Assembly: GCA_027486555.1 (NCBI GenBank)
Contig: JAIXOX010000007.1
Location: 1 to 64,000, forward strand
Length of the DNA: 64,000 nucleotides
DNA from: Comamonadaceae bacterium
GTDB lineage: Bacteria; Pseudomonadota; Gammaproteobacteria; Burkholderiales; Burkholderiaceae_C
Reading direction: 5' to 3'
Shown: in pieces, positions 46,972-55,471 of the stretch
Layout of the letters: every line of letters begins with the position of its first letter
How positions within the stretch are numbered: position 1 is the first letter of the stretch
The notes under the pieces: generated by a model
The model's input: only the letters and a program-made list of their open reading frames with translations
The model's database searches: none
What the model was told of the DNA's origin: nothing
Position numbers and translations under genes: made by a program

Positions 46972-47460
46972 ATGACAACCCTTCCATTTGTTCACCGCAA
47001 TTTGCCACTTTTGCTTCTGCAGGCCCGTGAAGCCGTGATGGCGCACACCCGTCCCAGTTTGCGAGCGCAAGGTTTGTCCGATCAGCAGTGGCGCGTGCTG
47101 CGGGTGTTGGGCGAGCATGCACAAGACGTGGAAGGCTTGGAAACCGGGCGAGTGGCCAAAGAGGCTTTCTTGCTGGGCCCCAGCCTAACGGGGGTGCTCA
47201 CCCGCATGGCCAGGGACGGTTTGATCGAACGCAGCCCATGTCCACAAGACGCTCGCCGGACGGTGGTGCGAGCCACAGCGGCAGGTCTGGACAAGTTTCA
47301 TGCCTTGTCACAAAGCATCGAAGCCCATTACGTCTGGATGGAGAAGCAGGTGGGCAAGCAAGCGCTGCAAAACCTGTACACATGGCTGGACACGGTGATC
47401 GCCATGGAGGTGGATCCGGCCGATCACAAGCCAAGGCCGCAAGGCGAGGAGGAAGAATGA
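46972..47460 (+). CDS. hpaR: Homoprotocatechuate operon regulator HpaR (MarR family)
   Basis: A 162-residue MarR repressor: RPSLRAQGLSDQQWRVLRVLGEH, the winged helix LLGPSLTGVLTRMARDGLIERSP and PQDARRTVVRATAAG. HpaR normally represses the meta-cleavage operon and is released by hydroxyphenylacetates. The start has no ribosome binding site and follows a palindrome directly. It overlaps hpaG1 by four bases (ATGA), so it is translated with the enzymes it would control. Confidence 0.9.
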   Translation: MTTLPFVHRNLPLLLLQAREAVMAHTRPSLRAQGLSDQQWRVLRVLGEHAQDVEGLETGRVAKEAFLLGPSLTGVLTRMARDGLIERSPCPQDARRTVVRATAAGLDKFHALSQSIEAHYVWMEKQVGKQALQNLYTWLDTVIAMEVDPADHKPRPQGEEEE

Positions 47461-48089
47461 ACCATTGGCAACCCCAGGGCACGGTGTATGGCACTTTGCT
47501 CAATTTTCGGCGTGAGTGGGACCTGTGGGCCCCGCGAATGACACAAGACCCGCACAAGGCAGCACCTCAAGCGCCGGTGCTGTATGTCAAGTCAGCCAAC
47601 ACCTTCAACCCGGGCAAGGTGTTGGTCTTGCAAGACGGGGTCAAAGAGGTGGACATCGGGGCGAGTTGGGGATTGGTCATGGGCGAGCAAGGACACATTG
47701 AGGGGGTGGCTCTGCTCAACGATTGGTCGGTACCCCACAGCAGTTATTTCCGCCCTCCGGTCAAATTTCGCTGCCGCGACGGCTATTTGGGCTGCGGTTT
47801 GACACCCGTGCCCTTGTCGGCTTTGGACATGGCATCGCTGAGCATTTCGGTACAGGTCAACGGCCAACATGTTCAGACCGTGCAAATGTCCGATGTGGTG
47901 AGGCCTATGGCGCGTTTGCTGGCCGATGTGGCCGAATTCATGACCTTGCAAGCGGGCGATGTGCTGATGCTGGGCACCGATGTGCTCGAGACAGGCCAAA
48001 GACCTCGCGCCCGTGCAGGCGACACCGTTTGCTTGATGGCTCCTGGATTTACGCCTTGGGTGCAAACCGTTGAAGCGGAGGCGTCATGA
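47457..48089 (+). CDS. HpaG N-terminal-type subunit (fumarylacetoacetate hydrolase family)
   Basis: A 210-residue FAH-fold protein starting MNHWQPQGTVYGTLLNFRREW at an ATG that overlaps the hpaR stop. YVKSANTFNPGKVLVLQDG, LNDWSVPHSSYFRPPVKFRCRDG and VLMLGTDVL match the N-terminal half of E. coli HpaG, the 5-oxopent-3-ene-1,2,5-tricarboxylate decarboxylase/isomerase. In E. coli the two halves are fused; here they are separate genes. It overlaps hpaG2 by four bases. Confidence 0.88.
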   Translation: MNHWQPQGTVYGTLLNFRREWDLWAPRMTQDPHKAAPQAPVLYVKSANTFNPGKVLVLQDGVKEVDIGASWGLVMGEQGHIEGVALLNDWSVPHSSYFRPPVKFRCRDGYLGCGLTPVPLSALDMASLSISVQVNGQHVQTVQMSDVVRPMARLLADVAEFMTLQAGDVLMLGTDVLETGQRPRARAGDTVCLMAPGFTPWVQTVEAEAS

Positions 48090-48850
48090 AACACGCACGC
48101 GTTGCCTGGTCGGGCGCCATCCAGCAAGCCATTGAGTCAGATGGCCAGTTGCTCATCACCCAAGGCCCGCACAAGGGCCAGCGGGTGGGCTTTGACGAGG
48201 TCGTCTGGCTGCCGCCGCTGACCCCCGTGCCGCAGCCGCGCACCGTCATCGCGCTGGGCCTGAACTACGCCGACCATGCCAAGGAACTTGCCTTCAAAGC
48301 CCCCGAAGAGCCGCTGGCCTTCATGAAAGGTGAGGCTTCGCTGATCGGGCACAAAGCTTTCACGAAGCGCCCCGCTGATGTGAAGTACATGCACTACGAG
48401 TGCGAGCTGGCTGTGGTCATTGGACGCACCGCCCGCCGCGTGAAGAAAGCCGACGCCTGCGACTACGTGGGCGGTTACACCGTGGCCAACGACTACGCCA
48501 TCCGCGACTACCTGGAGAACTGGTACCGCCCCAACCTGCGCGTGAAAAACCGCGACACCTGCACGCCGATAGGCCCCTGGCTGGTGGATGCGGCCGACAT
48601 TGCCAACCCCATGGCGCTGAAATTGCAGACGACTGTGAACGGCCAAGTCACACAAAGCGGCAACACCGCCGACATGGTGTTCGACGTGCCCACGCTCCTC
48701 GAATATTTCAGCAGTTTCATGACGCTGAACCCCGGCGACCTGATCCTCACGGGCACGCCCGACGGCATCGTGAACGTGAACCCGGGCGATTTGGTCGTGA
48801 CCGAGATCGAAAGCATCGGGGCGCTGACCAACACCCTCGTTTCATCATGA
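48086..48850 (+). CDS. HpaG C-terminal-type subunit (OPET decarboxylase, FAH family)
   Basis: A 254-residue FAH-family enzyme for the decarboxylation/isomerisation step. The metal-binding acids are in YMHYECELAVVIGRT and NDYAIRDYLENWYRPN; the C-terminal LTGTPDGIVNVNPGD is typical. It pairs with the shorter G1 gene upstream via an ATGA overlap. A REP element follows directly. Confidence 0.92.
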   Translation: MKHARVAWSGAIQQAIESDGQLLITQGPHKGQRVGFDEVVWLPPLTPVPQPRTVIALGLNYADHAKELAFKAPEEPLAFMKGEASLIGHKAFTKRPADVKYMHYECELAVVIGRTARRVKKADACDYVGGYTVANDYAIRDYLENWYRPNLRVKNRDTCTPIGPWLVDAADIANPMALKLQTTVNGQVTQSGNTADMVFDVPTLLEYFSSFMTLNPGDLILTGTPDGIVNVNPGDLVVTEIESIGALTNTLVSS

Positions 48851-48859
48851 CCTGAATCT

Positions 48860-48928
48860 GTGGGAGCGACGCCCTCGTTAATCGCTCACCGAGTGGTTCA
48901 CCGATCGCGACGAGGGCGTCGCTCCTAC
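48860..48928. repeat. REP-like element, family A
   Basis: An inverted repeat GGAGCGACGCCCTCGT ... ACGAGGGCGTCGCTCC with GTGGG/CCTAC feet, between hpaG2 and hpaE. It is the same family as the copies at 52654-52727 and 63444-63650. Confidence 0.8.
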
Positions 48929-48950
48929 AAAAAACCGAGTAAGACCCGAT

Positions 48951-50420
48951 ATGAAAATCAACCACCTTATCAATGGCCAAAGCGTCGCAGGCAGCGACTA
49001 CTTTGAGACCGTCAACCCTGCCACCCAAGAACTGCTGGCCGAAGTCGCCTCGGGCGGCGAAGCGGAAGTCAATGCCGCTGTCGCCGCCGCCAAAGCTGCT
49101 TTCCCGAAATGGGCCAATACGCCAGCGACTGAGCGCGCCAAGATCATGCGCAAGCTGGGCGACCTGATCACAAAACATGTGCCTGAAATTTCGGAAACCG
49201 AAACCCGAGACTGCGGCCAGACCATCAGCCAAACCGGCAAGCAGTTGGTGCCGCGTGCGGCCGACAACTTCCACTACTTTGCCGAAATGTGCACCCGCGT
49301 GGACGGCCACACCTACCCCACGCCCACGCACCTGAACTACACGCTGTTTCACCCGGTGGGCGTGTGCGCGCTCATCAGCCCGTGGAACGTGCCCTTCATG
49401 ACCGCCACCTGGAAGGTCGCGCCCTGCTTGGCCTTTGGCAACACCGCTGTGCTCAAGATGAGCGAACTCTCGCCCATGAGCGCCGCGCGCCTGGGCGAGT
49501 TGGCACTGGAAGCCGGTGTCCCCGCTGGCGTGCTCAACCTGGTGCACGGCTACGGCAAAGAGGCGGGCGAGCCGCTGGTCTCGCACCGCGATGTGCGGGC
49601 CATCAGCTTCACCGGCTCCACCGTCACCGGCAACCGCATTGTCCAGAGTGCGGGCCTCAAGAAGTTCAGCATGGAGCTCGGTGGCAAGAGCCCCTTTGTG
49701 ATTTTTGAAGACGCTGATTTAGATCGCGCACTCGATGCCGCCATCTTCATGATCTTCAGCAACAACGGCGAGCGCTGCACCGCAGGCAGCCGCATTTTGG
49801 TGCAGCAAAGCATCTACGCCGACTTTGCCGCCAAGTTTGCCGAGCGGGCCAAACGCATCACCGTGGGCGACCCGCTCGACGAGAAAACCATCGTCGGCCC
49901 GATGATCTCCAAAGCCCACCTGGCCAAGGTGCGCAGCTACATCGAACTCGGCCCCAAAGAGGGCGCGACGATGCTCTGTGGCGGCTTGGGCCAACCCGGC
50001 TACGCTGCAGACTTGCCCGCGCATGTGAAAAACGGCAACTTCGTCTGGCCCACCGTGTTTGCCGACGTCGACAACCGCATGCGCATCGCCCAAGAAGAAA
50101 TCTTCGGCCCCGTGGCTTGCCTGATCCCCTTCAAGGACGAGGCCGATGCGATTGAAAAAGCCAACGACATTGAATACGGTTTGAGCAGCTACGTCTGGAC
50201 CGAGAACCTGGGCAAAGCGCACCGCGTAGCGGCCGCCGTCGAAGCCGGCATGTGCTTTGTGAACAGCCAAAACGTGCGCGATCTGCGCCAACCCTTTGGC
50301 GGCACCAAGGCCAGCGGCACCGGCCGCGAAGGCGGCACTTGGAGCTACGAAGTGTTCTGCGAGCCCAAAAACGTAGCGATTTCTTTGGGCGGTCACCACA
50401 TCCCGCATTGGGGTGTATGA
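48951..50420 (+). CDS. hpaE: 5-carboxymethyl-2-hydroxymuconate semialdehyde dehydrogenase
   Basis: A 489-residue ALDH-superfamily enzyme that oxidises the ring-cleavage semialdehyde with NAD. Asn145 (SPWNVPFM), Glu242 (MELGGKSPF) and catalytic Cys276 (NNGERCTAGS) are in place, and the C-terminal VNSQNVRDLRQPFGGTKASGTGREGG fits HpaE. It follows the REP element; its stop abuts the operator of the toxin-antitoxin genes. Confidence 0.93.
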   Translation: MKINHLINGQSVAGSDYFETVNPATQELLAEVASGGEAEVNAAVAAAKAAFPKWANTPATERAKIMRKLGDLITKHVPEISETETRDCGQTISQTGKQLVPRAADNFHYFAEMCTRVDGHTYPTPTHLNYTLFHPVGVCALISPWNVPFMTATWKVAPCLAFGNTAVLKMSELSPMSAARLGELALEAGVPAGVLNLVHGYGKEAGEPLVSHRDVRAISFTGSTVTGNRIVQSAGLKKFSMELGGKSPFVIFEDADLDRALDAAIFMIFSNNGERCTAGSRILVQQSIYADFAAKFAERAKRITVGDPLDEKTIVGPMISKAHLAKVRSYIELGPKEGATMLCGGLGQPGYAADLPAHVKNGNFVWPTVFADVDNRMRIAQEEIFGPVACLIPFKDEADAIEKANDIEYGLSSYVWTENLGKAHRVAAAVEAGMCFVNSQNVRDLRQPFGGTKASGTGREGGTWSYEVFCEPKNVAISLGGHHIPHWGV

Positions 50421-50478
50421 CAAATCGCCGTCATCTGTCATACTTGATGTCATACATTCATTTTGAATGTGTATGACA
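50414..50478. promoter_or_regulatory. Four-half-site operator of the toxin-antitoxin genes
   Basis: Four copies of TGTCATAC(A) or its complement lie at 50414-50422, 50436-50443, 50448-50456 and 50470-50478. Their orientation is out-in/in-out and the centre-to-centre distances are about 22, 12 and 22 bases, so the whole block is symmetric. The first half-site overlaps the hpaE stop codon. This fits cooperative binding of a ribbon-helix-helix antitoxin dimer. Confidence 0.7.
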
Positions 50479-50489
50479 AGGAATGAACC

Positions 50490-50765
50490 ATGCTGTCTGT
50501 CCGCCTGCCTGAAACCGTTGAACGCGAATTGACCCAGTATTGCGCTGCACGCAAACTGAGCAAATCGCACGTCGTGCAAGAAGCCCTGGCCGAGTATTTG
50601 GTGGCGGCCAAAACGGCCTCCAGCCACAACGCAGCGCCCGAGCCCGATCTGTCGTTTCTGGCTCCGGATGACCCGATCCGTCAATTCATTGGCATCGCCC
50701 GGGACGGCCCCAGCACAGACGAATGGATGGCCATCACTCGCGGCGAGGACTGGAACAAACCATGA
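50490..50765 (+). CDS. Ribbon-helix-helix antitoxin (VapB-like)
   Basis: A 91-residue protein. The N-terminal 45 residues (MLSVRLPETVERELTQYCAARKLSKSHVVQEALAEYL) are a CopG/MetJ-type ribbon-helix-helix DNA-binding fold. The C-terminal half (DDPIRQFIGIARDGPSTDEWMAITRG) is the expected toxin-binding tail. The stop overlaps the toxin start by four bases (ATGA). It sits inside the hpa operon and has its own palindromic operator. Confidence 0.85.
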   Translation: MLSVRLPETVERELTQYCAARKLSKSHVVQEALAEYLVAAKTASSHNAAPEPDLSFLAPDDPIRQFIGIARDGPSTDEWMAITRGEDWNKP

Positions 50766-51157
50766 TCCTGGTCGACACCAACGTCCTGCTCGACATCTAC
50801 AAGGCCGACCCGATCTGGATGCCTTGGTCTTTGCAACAACTGCGCAGCGCCAAAGCCGGAGAACTCGGCACCAACATGGTGGTCTATGCCGAGCTGGCTG
50901 GGCACCCGGGAGAACCTGCGCATCTGGATACTTTTTTGAACACACTGGACATCCGCCTGGCAGAGTTGACGCGCCCTGCCGCAAGGCTGGCTGGGCAGGC
51001 TTTTCGACAATACCGCCGACAAGGCGGCACCAAAACCGGCGTGCTGCCCGACTTCTTCATCGGGGCTCATGCCCAAGCCGACGGCCATCAGTTGCTCACC
51101 CGCGATGCAGGCCGCTACCGCAGCTACTTTCCCGGCATCGATCTGATCTGCCCCTGA
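50762..51157 (+). CDS. PIN-domain toxin (VapC-like ribonuclease)
   Basis: A 131-residue PIN protein starting MILVDTNVLLDIYKADP at ATG 50762. The acidic residues of the nuclease site are seen in VDTNVLLD, VVYAELA, PDFFIGAHAQADGHQLLT and RDAGRYRSYFP. VapC toxins cut tRNA or rRNA; the target here is unknown. It is translationally coupled to the antitoxin. hpaD begins 27 bases downstream. Confidence 0.88.
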   Translation: MILVDTNVLLDIYKADPIWMPWSLQQLRSAKAGELGTNMVVYAELAGHPGEPAHLDTFLNTLDIRLAELTRPAARLAGQAFRQYRRQGGTKTGVLPDFFIGAHAQADGHQLLTRDAGRYRSYFPGIDLICP

Positions 51158-51184
51158 CCATCCACCGCATCCACAGGACACCCC

Positions 51185-52111
51185 ATGGGCCAACTCTCAC
51201 TCGCCGCCAAAATCACCCACGTACCCAGCATGTACCTGAGCGAGATCCCTGGCCCCCGTTTTGGCACACGCCAAAGCGCTATTGACGGCCACAAGGAGAT
51301 CAGCCGCCGCTGCCGCGCCATGGGTGTGGATACCCTGGTGGTGTTTGACACGCACTGGCTGGTCAACGCCGGTTACCACATCAACTGCGGCGCGCACTTC
51401 AAGGGTGTGTACACCAGTAATGAGTTACCGCACTTCATCAGCAACATGCGCTTCGAGTCACCTGGCAACCCGGCGCTGGGGCACTTGCTGGCCCAAGTGG
51501 CCAACGAGTACGGCGTGGAAACCCTGGCACACGACGCCACCACCTTGCAGCCCGAATACGGCACCCTGGTGCCGCTGCGTTACATGAACGAAGACCAGCA
51601 CTTCAAAGTGATTTCTGTCTCGGCCCTGTGCACTTCGCACTACCTCAATGACAGCGCCCGCCTGGGGTGGGCCATGCGCGAGGCGGTGGAAAAGCATTAC
51701 GACGGCAAGGTGGCTTTTCTGGCCAGTGGCTCGCTCTCACACCGCTTTGCGCAAAACGGTTTGGCCCCTGAATTCGCCCACAAAATCTGGAGCCCTTTCC
51801 TCGAAAAACTCGACGAGCAGGTGCTGCGCATGTGGGACCAACGCGAATGGAAAGCCTTTTGCGAGATGCTGCCCGAATACGCCAGCAAAGGCCACGGCGA
51901 AGGCTTCATGCACGACACGGCCATGCTGATGGGCGCACTGGGCTGGTCGGGTTATGACGGCGGCGTGGACATGGTCACGCCGTATTTCGGTGCCAGCGGC
52001 ACAGGCCAGCTCAACGCTATCTTTGAAGTGACGCCCCAAAAAGGCGAGGACATCCCGGCAGCGCAGGCCAGCAGCGCGGCGGGTTACACGGCTGTGAGCA
52101 CCAGGCTATGA
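51185..52111 (+). CDS. hpaD: 3,4-dihydroxyphenylacetate 2,3-dioxygenase
   Basis: A 308-residue class III extradiol ring-cleavage dioxygenase (LigB superfamily) that opens homoprotocatechuate. Matches include THVPSMYLSEIPGPRFGTRQSAIDGHKEISRRC, DTLVVFDTHWLVNAGYHINCG with metal His, and SGSLSHRFAQNG. It needs Fe(II). It stands after the toxin gene and is followed by a family B repeat. Confidence 0.94.
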   Translation: MGQLSLAAKITHVPSMYLSEIPGPRFGTRQSAIDGHKEISRRCRAMGVDTLVVFDTHWLVNAGYHINCGAHFKGVYTSNELPHFISNMRFESPGNPALGHLLAQVANEYGVETLAHDATTLQPEYGTLVPLRYMNEDQHFKVISVSALCTSHYLNDSARLGWAMREAVEKHYDGKVAFLASGSLSHRFAQNGLAPEFAHKIWSPFLEKLDEQVLRMWDQREWKAFCEMLPEYASKGHGEGFMHDTAMLMGALGWSGYDGGVDMVTPYFGASGTGQLNAIFEVTPQKGEDIPAAQASSAAGYTAVSTRL

Positions 52112-52120
52112 ACTTTCCCC

Positions 52121-52193
52121 GTAGGTCGGCGGCTTTAGCCCCGACATGGACCTTTGCCAAACCAAGAATGTCGGACCTGAAGGTCCGACCTAC
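52121..52193. repeat. REP-like element, family B
   Basis: An inverted repeat GTAGGTCGG...CCGACA ... TGTCGGACC...GGTCCGACCTAC between hpaD and hpaF. The GTAG foot and the palindromes resemble REP elements of RAYT type. A second copy lies at 53607-53704. Confidence 0.8.
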
Positions 52194-52205
52194 AAAGACC
52201 TAGCC

Positions 52206-52637
52206 ATGCCACACCTCGTGATCCTCTACACCGGCCAGCTCGACGCTGAAGTCAACATGACCCACCTGTGCCGCCAGATGGCCGACGCCATGCTCACCGT
52301 CAAGGACGAAGAAGGCAAACAGGTCTTTCCGACCGGTGGCACCCGCGTTCTGGCCTACCCTGCAACGCACTATGCCGTAGCCGATGGTGGCGAAGCAGGG
52401 CGCGAGGCCGGAGGGACGGGCGACTACGCTTTTGTCTACCTGAATGTGCGCATGGGCCGGGGCCGCAGCGAGGCCACGCAGCAACGCGCCGGACAAACCC
52501 TGCTCGAAGTGGCGAAGGCCTTTTTTGCCCCCGTCATGGCCCAACGCCACATCGGCATCACGCTGCAAATTGACGTTGGACCCGAAGTGTTTGACGCCAA
52601 GCACAGCAACCTCCATCCGCTTTTCAACAAAATTTGA
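52206..52637 (+). CDS. hpaF: 5-carboxymethyl-2-hydroxymuconate delta-isomerase
   Basis: A 143-residue tautomerase-superfamily isomerase starting [18 protein letters not shown]; Pro2 is the catalytic base after Met removal. The ending [29 protein letters not shown] is typical. It comes from ATG 52206; the track's extra 20 residues are encoded by the family B repeat. A family A repeat follows. Confidence 0.93.
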   Translation: MPHLVILYTGQLDAEVNMTHLCRQMADAMLTVKDEEGKQVFPTGGTRVLAYPATHYAVADGGEAGREAGGTGDYAFVYLNVRMGRGRSEATQQRAGQTLLEVAKAFFAPVMAQRHIGITLQIDVGPEVFDAKHSNLHPLFNKI

Positions 52638-52653
52638 GTGGTCCTGACTTGAT

Positions 52654-52727
52654 GTGGGAGCCGCGCCCTCGCGGCGATGACCCTTCCAACACCACAAAAA
52701 ACCATCGCGGCGAGGGCGCCGCTCTGA
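52654..52727. repeat. REP-like element, family A
   Basis: GTGGGAGCCGCGCCCTCGCGGCGATG ... CATCGCGGCGAGGGCGCCGCTC, an inverted repeat between hpaF and hpaH. It is like the copy at 48860-48928 with CCG/CGG changes that keep the pairing. Confidence 0.78.
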
Positions 52728-52738
52728 CAGGAAACACC

Positions 52739-53557
52739 ATGTTTGACGACGCATTGATCCAGCAGCTCGCACAAGAGCTGAACCAGGCCGAAAAATCCCG
52801 CACACAAATTGAGCACTTTTCCAAGCGTTACCCGGGCATGACCATCGACGATGGTTACCGCATCAACCGCGCCTGGATGCAGCTCAAGTTCGCCGAAGGG
52901 CGCACCATGATCGGCCACAAAATTGGCCTGACCAGCCGCGCCATGCAAGTGTCCAGCCAGATCGACGAGCCCGATTACGGCACGCTGCTCGATGACATGC
53001 TTTACACCTGCACGCCCGGGCAGGTGCTCGACATTCCCTTCACCGATTTCATCGCGCCGCGTGTCGAGGTGGAGTTGGCCTTCATCCTTAAAAAAGAACT
53101 GCGCGGCCCCAACGTGACGGTGCAGCAAGTCTTGGAGGCCACCGAGTATGTGACCCCTGCGATTGAGATCATCGACTCGCGCATCGAGCAGTTCGACCGC
53201 CACACCAAGGTGATGCGCAAGGTCTACGACACCATCAGCGACAACGCCGCCAATGCAGGCATCGTGCTCGGGGCCAAGCGGGTCGATCCGCTCACCACCG
53301 ACCTGCCCTGGTGCGGAGCGGTGCTGCGCCAAAACGGCGTGGTCGAAGAAACCGGTTTGGCCGCTGGCGTGCAAGGGCACCCCGCTGTGGGCATCGCCTG
53401 GTTGGCCAACAAACTCGCGCCATGGGGCGAGCACCTGCAAGCAGGTGAAATCGTGCTGGCCGGTTCGTTCACCAAACCGGCGGTGGCCAAAGTGGGCGAT
53501 GTGTTTGACGTCGACTATGGGCCGCTGGGCAAGCTGGAGTTCCGGTTCACCGATTGA
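52739..53557 (+). CDS. hpaH: 2-oxo-hept-4-ene-1,7-dioate hydratase
   Basis: A 272-residue hydratase of the FAH/MhpD fold. [72 protein letters not shown] and the ending [13 protein letters not shown] match HpaH. It adds water to the dienoate before aldol cleavage. ATG 52739 is chosen; the track's first 35 residues come from the REP element. Confidence 0.94.
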   Translation: MFDDALIQQLAQELNQAEKSRTQIEHFSKRYPGMTIDDGYRINRAWMQLKFAEGRTMIGHKIGLTSRAMQVSSQIDEPDYGTLLDDMLYTCTPGQVLDIPFTDFIAPRVEVELAFILKKELRGPNVTVQQVLEATEYVTPAIEIIDSRIEQFDRHTKVMRKVYDTISDNAANAGIVLGAKRVDPLTTDLPWCGAVLRQNGVVEETGLAAGVQGHPAVGIAWLANKLAPWGEHLQAGEIVLAGSFTKPAVAKVGDVFDVDYGPLGKLEFRFTD

Positions 53558-53606
53558 TCCGGCCCCATGATGTTTGAATAGACGGTGCAAATGTCAGTCA
53601 CCACTC

Positions 53607-53704
53607 GCAGGTCGGGCCTTTATGGTCCGACAGCCATCTTTTCGCAAAGCGCCTTTTTCAAGAGGCGGTGGCGCGCTTTGTCGGACCTAAAGGCACCGAC
53701 CTAC
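53607..53704. repeat. REP-like element, family B
   Basis: GCAGGTCGGGCCTTTATGGTCCGACA ... TGTCGGACCTAAAGGCACCGACCTAC, inverted arms around an about 46-base centre, in the 235-base gap between hpaH and hpaI. Confidence 0.78.
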
Positions 53705-53792
53705 AAAATCACCGGGTGGCTTTCGCTCATGACTTGACAGGGCCAGATCCGATCAGCATCCTCGCCAAAACCATCACCCAAGGAACCCACCC

Positions 53793-54608
53793 ATGAACAC
53801 CCCTGTGAATACATTCAAACAGGCCCTACAAAACAAGCAGCCCCAAATCGGCCTCTGGATGGGCCTGGCCAGCGCTTACACCGCCGAAATCTGCGCCTTG
53901 GCGGGGTTTGACTGGCTGGTCATCGACGGCGAACACGCCCCCAATGACCTGCGCAGCATTCAGGCCCAGTTGCAAACCGTGGCCGCTTACCCCGCCAGCC
54001 ACCCCGTGTGCCGCGTGCCCTTGGGCGAGACAGCGCTCATCAAGCAATACCTCGATTTGGGGGCGCAAAACATCCTGGTGCCCATGGTCGACACGGCCGA
54101 GCAAGCGGCGCAATTGGTGCAGGCCATGCGCTACCCGCAAGATGATGGGCAAGGTGGTGTGCGCGGCATGGCTGGGGCACGCGCCTCGCGCTGGGGCCAC
54201 TACCCGGATTACTTCAAGCGCGCCAACCAAGAAGTCTGCTTGTTGGTGCAAGTCGAATCGCGCGAAGCACTGAAGAATCTGGACGTGATTGCCGCCACGC
54301 CGGGTGTGGACGGCGTATTCATCGGCCCGGCCGACCTCTCTGCCTCGATGGGCCATGTGGGCAACGCCGCGCACCCCGAAGTGCAAGCGGCCATTGAAGA
54401 CGCCATCGCCCGCATCTTGAAAGCCGGCAAAGCCCCCGGCATCCTCACGCCCGACCGCGCACTGGCCGAGCATTACCTGAAACTGGGTGCGGTGTTTGTG
54501 GCCGTGGGCCTGGACACCCAACTCTTGATGCGCCACACCACCGATTTGGCAGCGCACTTCAAGTCGAGCTTGCCCGTTGCTGCACCCGTCAAAGGTGCGA
54601 CTTATTAA
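53793..54608 (+). CDS. hpaI: 4-hydroxy-2-oxo-heptane-1,7-dioate aldolase
   Basis: A 271-residue class II (metal-dependent) aldolase in the HpcH/HpaI family. [56 protein letters not shown] and [17 protein letters not shown] match HpaI. It yields pyruvate and succinate semialdehyde, the last step of the pathway. A GGGGTCAGA inverted repeat follows. Confidence 0.94.
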   Translation: MNTPVNTFKQALQNKQPQIGLWMGLASAYTAEICALAGFDWLVIDGEHAPNDLRSIQAQLQTVAAYPASHPVCRVPLGETALIKQYLDLGAQNILVPMVDTAEQAAQLVQAMRYPQDDGQGGVRGMAGARASRWGHYPDYFKRANQEVCLLVQVESREALKNLDVIAATPGVDGVFIGPADLSASMGHVGNAAHPEVQAAIEDAIARILKAGKAPGILTPDRALAEHYLKLGAVFVAVGLDTQLLMRHTTDLAAHFKSSLPVAAPVKGATY

Positions 54609-54614
54609 TTGATT

Positions 54615-54665
54615 AATTGGGGTCAGATCCCAATTAATTTGAACAAATAGGGTCTGACCCCAATT
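54615..54665. repeat. Inverted repeat AATTGGGGTCAGA/TCTGACCCCAATT
   Basis: Perfect 13-bp arms separated by 25 bases, between hpaI and the aldolase/adducin gene. The GGGGTCAGA core is a third repeat type, known from REP/RAYT sequences in many proteobacteria (from memory). Confidence 0.75.
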
Positions 54666-54682
54666 CAATGAAGGAAACCACG

Positions 54683-55471
54683 ATGTTCCCCACACCCCAA
54701 CCGGTCGTACCCTCGCTGCAAGCGCGGGTGCACCCCGATGAATGGCAAGCCCGCCTGGAGCTGGCCGCCTGTTACCGTGTCTTTGCCCTGCTGGGCTGGA
54801 CCGAGATGATTTACAACCACATCACGCTGCGCCTACCCGACAGCGTCACGGGTGGCGAGAAACACTTTTTAATCAACCCCTTTGGCCTGCATTACAGCGA
54901 AGTCACGGCCAGCAACCTGGTCAAGATCGACGTGCAAGGCCGGGTGCTCGATGGCTCGCCTTACCCCGTCAACCCGGCCGGTTTCACGGTGCATGCCGCC
55001 GTACACGAAGGCCTGGCCGGGGCGCATTGCGTGATGCACACCCACACCACGGCAGGCGTGGCGGTGGCCTGTGTGCAAGGCGGTTTGCAGCAGACCAACT
55101 TTTACAGCGCACAGCTGCACAACATGGTGGCCTACCACGACTTCGAAGGCATCACCATCCACGCCAACGAAGCGCCGCGCCTGCTGCGCAGCATCGGCGA
55201 CAAACAAGCCGTCATCTTGCGCAACCACGGCCTGCTGGCCTGGGGCCACACCTTGGCGCAAACCTTTGCGGTGCTGTGGACTTTGCAGCGCGCCTGCGAA
55301 ATCCAGCTGGCCACTTTCAGCATGGGCCAGCCCATTCTGGTGCCCGAGGCCGTTGCCGACCAATGCACCCGTGACGCCTTGCAGTTCAACCCGAACCACG
55401 GCGCGGGCCAAGACGTTTTTCAATCGCTGGTGCGCCAAGTCGACCGGCAAGACAAAGGGTGGCGCGCATGA
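54683..55471 (+). CDS. Class II aldolase/adducin family protein
   Basis: A 262-residue fuculose-aldolase-like protein. Zn-binding His are in VMHTHTTAGVAVACV and NHGLLAWG; EMIYNHITLRLPD is the N-terminal motif. The role, if any, in aromatic degradation is unknown. ATG 54683 has AAGGAAA upstream and is chosen over 54668. The stop overlaps the next start by four bases (ATGA). Confidence 0.9.
   Translation: MFPTPQPVVPSLQARVHPDEWQARLELAACYRVFALLGWTEMIYNHITLRLPDSVTGGEKHFLINPFGLHYSEVTASNLVKIDVQGRVLDGSPYPVNPAGFTVHAAVHEGLAGAHCVMHTHTTAGVAVACVQGGLQQTNFYSAQLHNMVAYHDFEGITIHANEAPRLLRSIGDKQAVILRNHGLLAWGHTLAQTFAVLWTLQRACEIQLATFSMGQPILVPEAVADQCTRDALQFNPNHGAGQDVFQSLVRQVDRQDKGWRA

Noticed and set aside
47088-48089. 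The 333-residue ORF as one long HpaG1 protein
   Set aside because: The first 123 residues are an out-of-frame reading of hpaR. The conserved FAH domain begins at ATG 47457.
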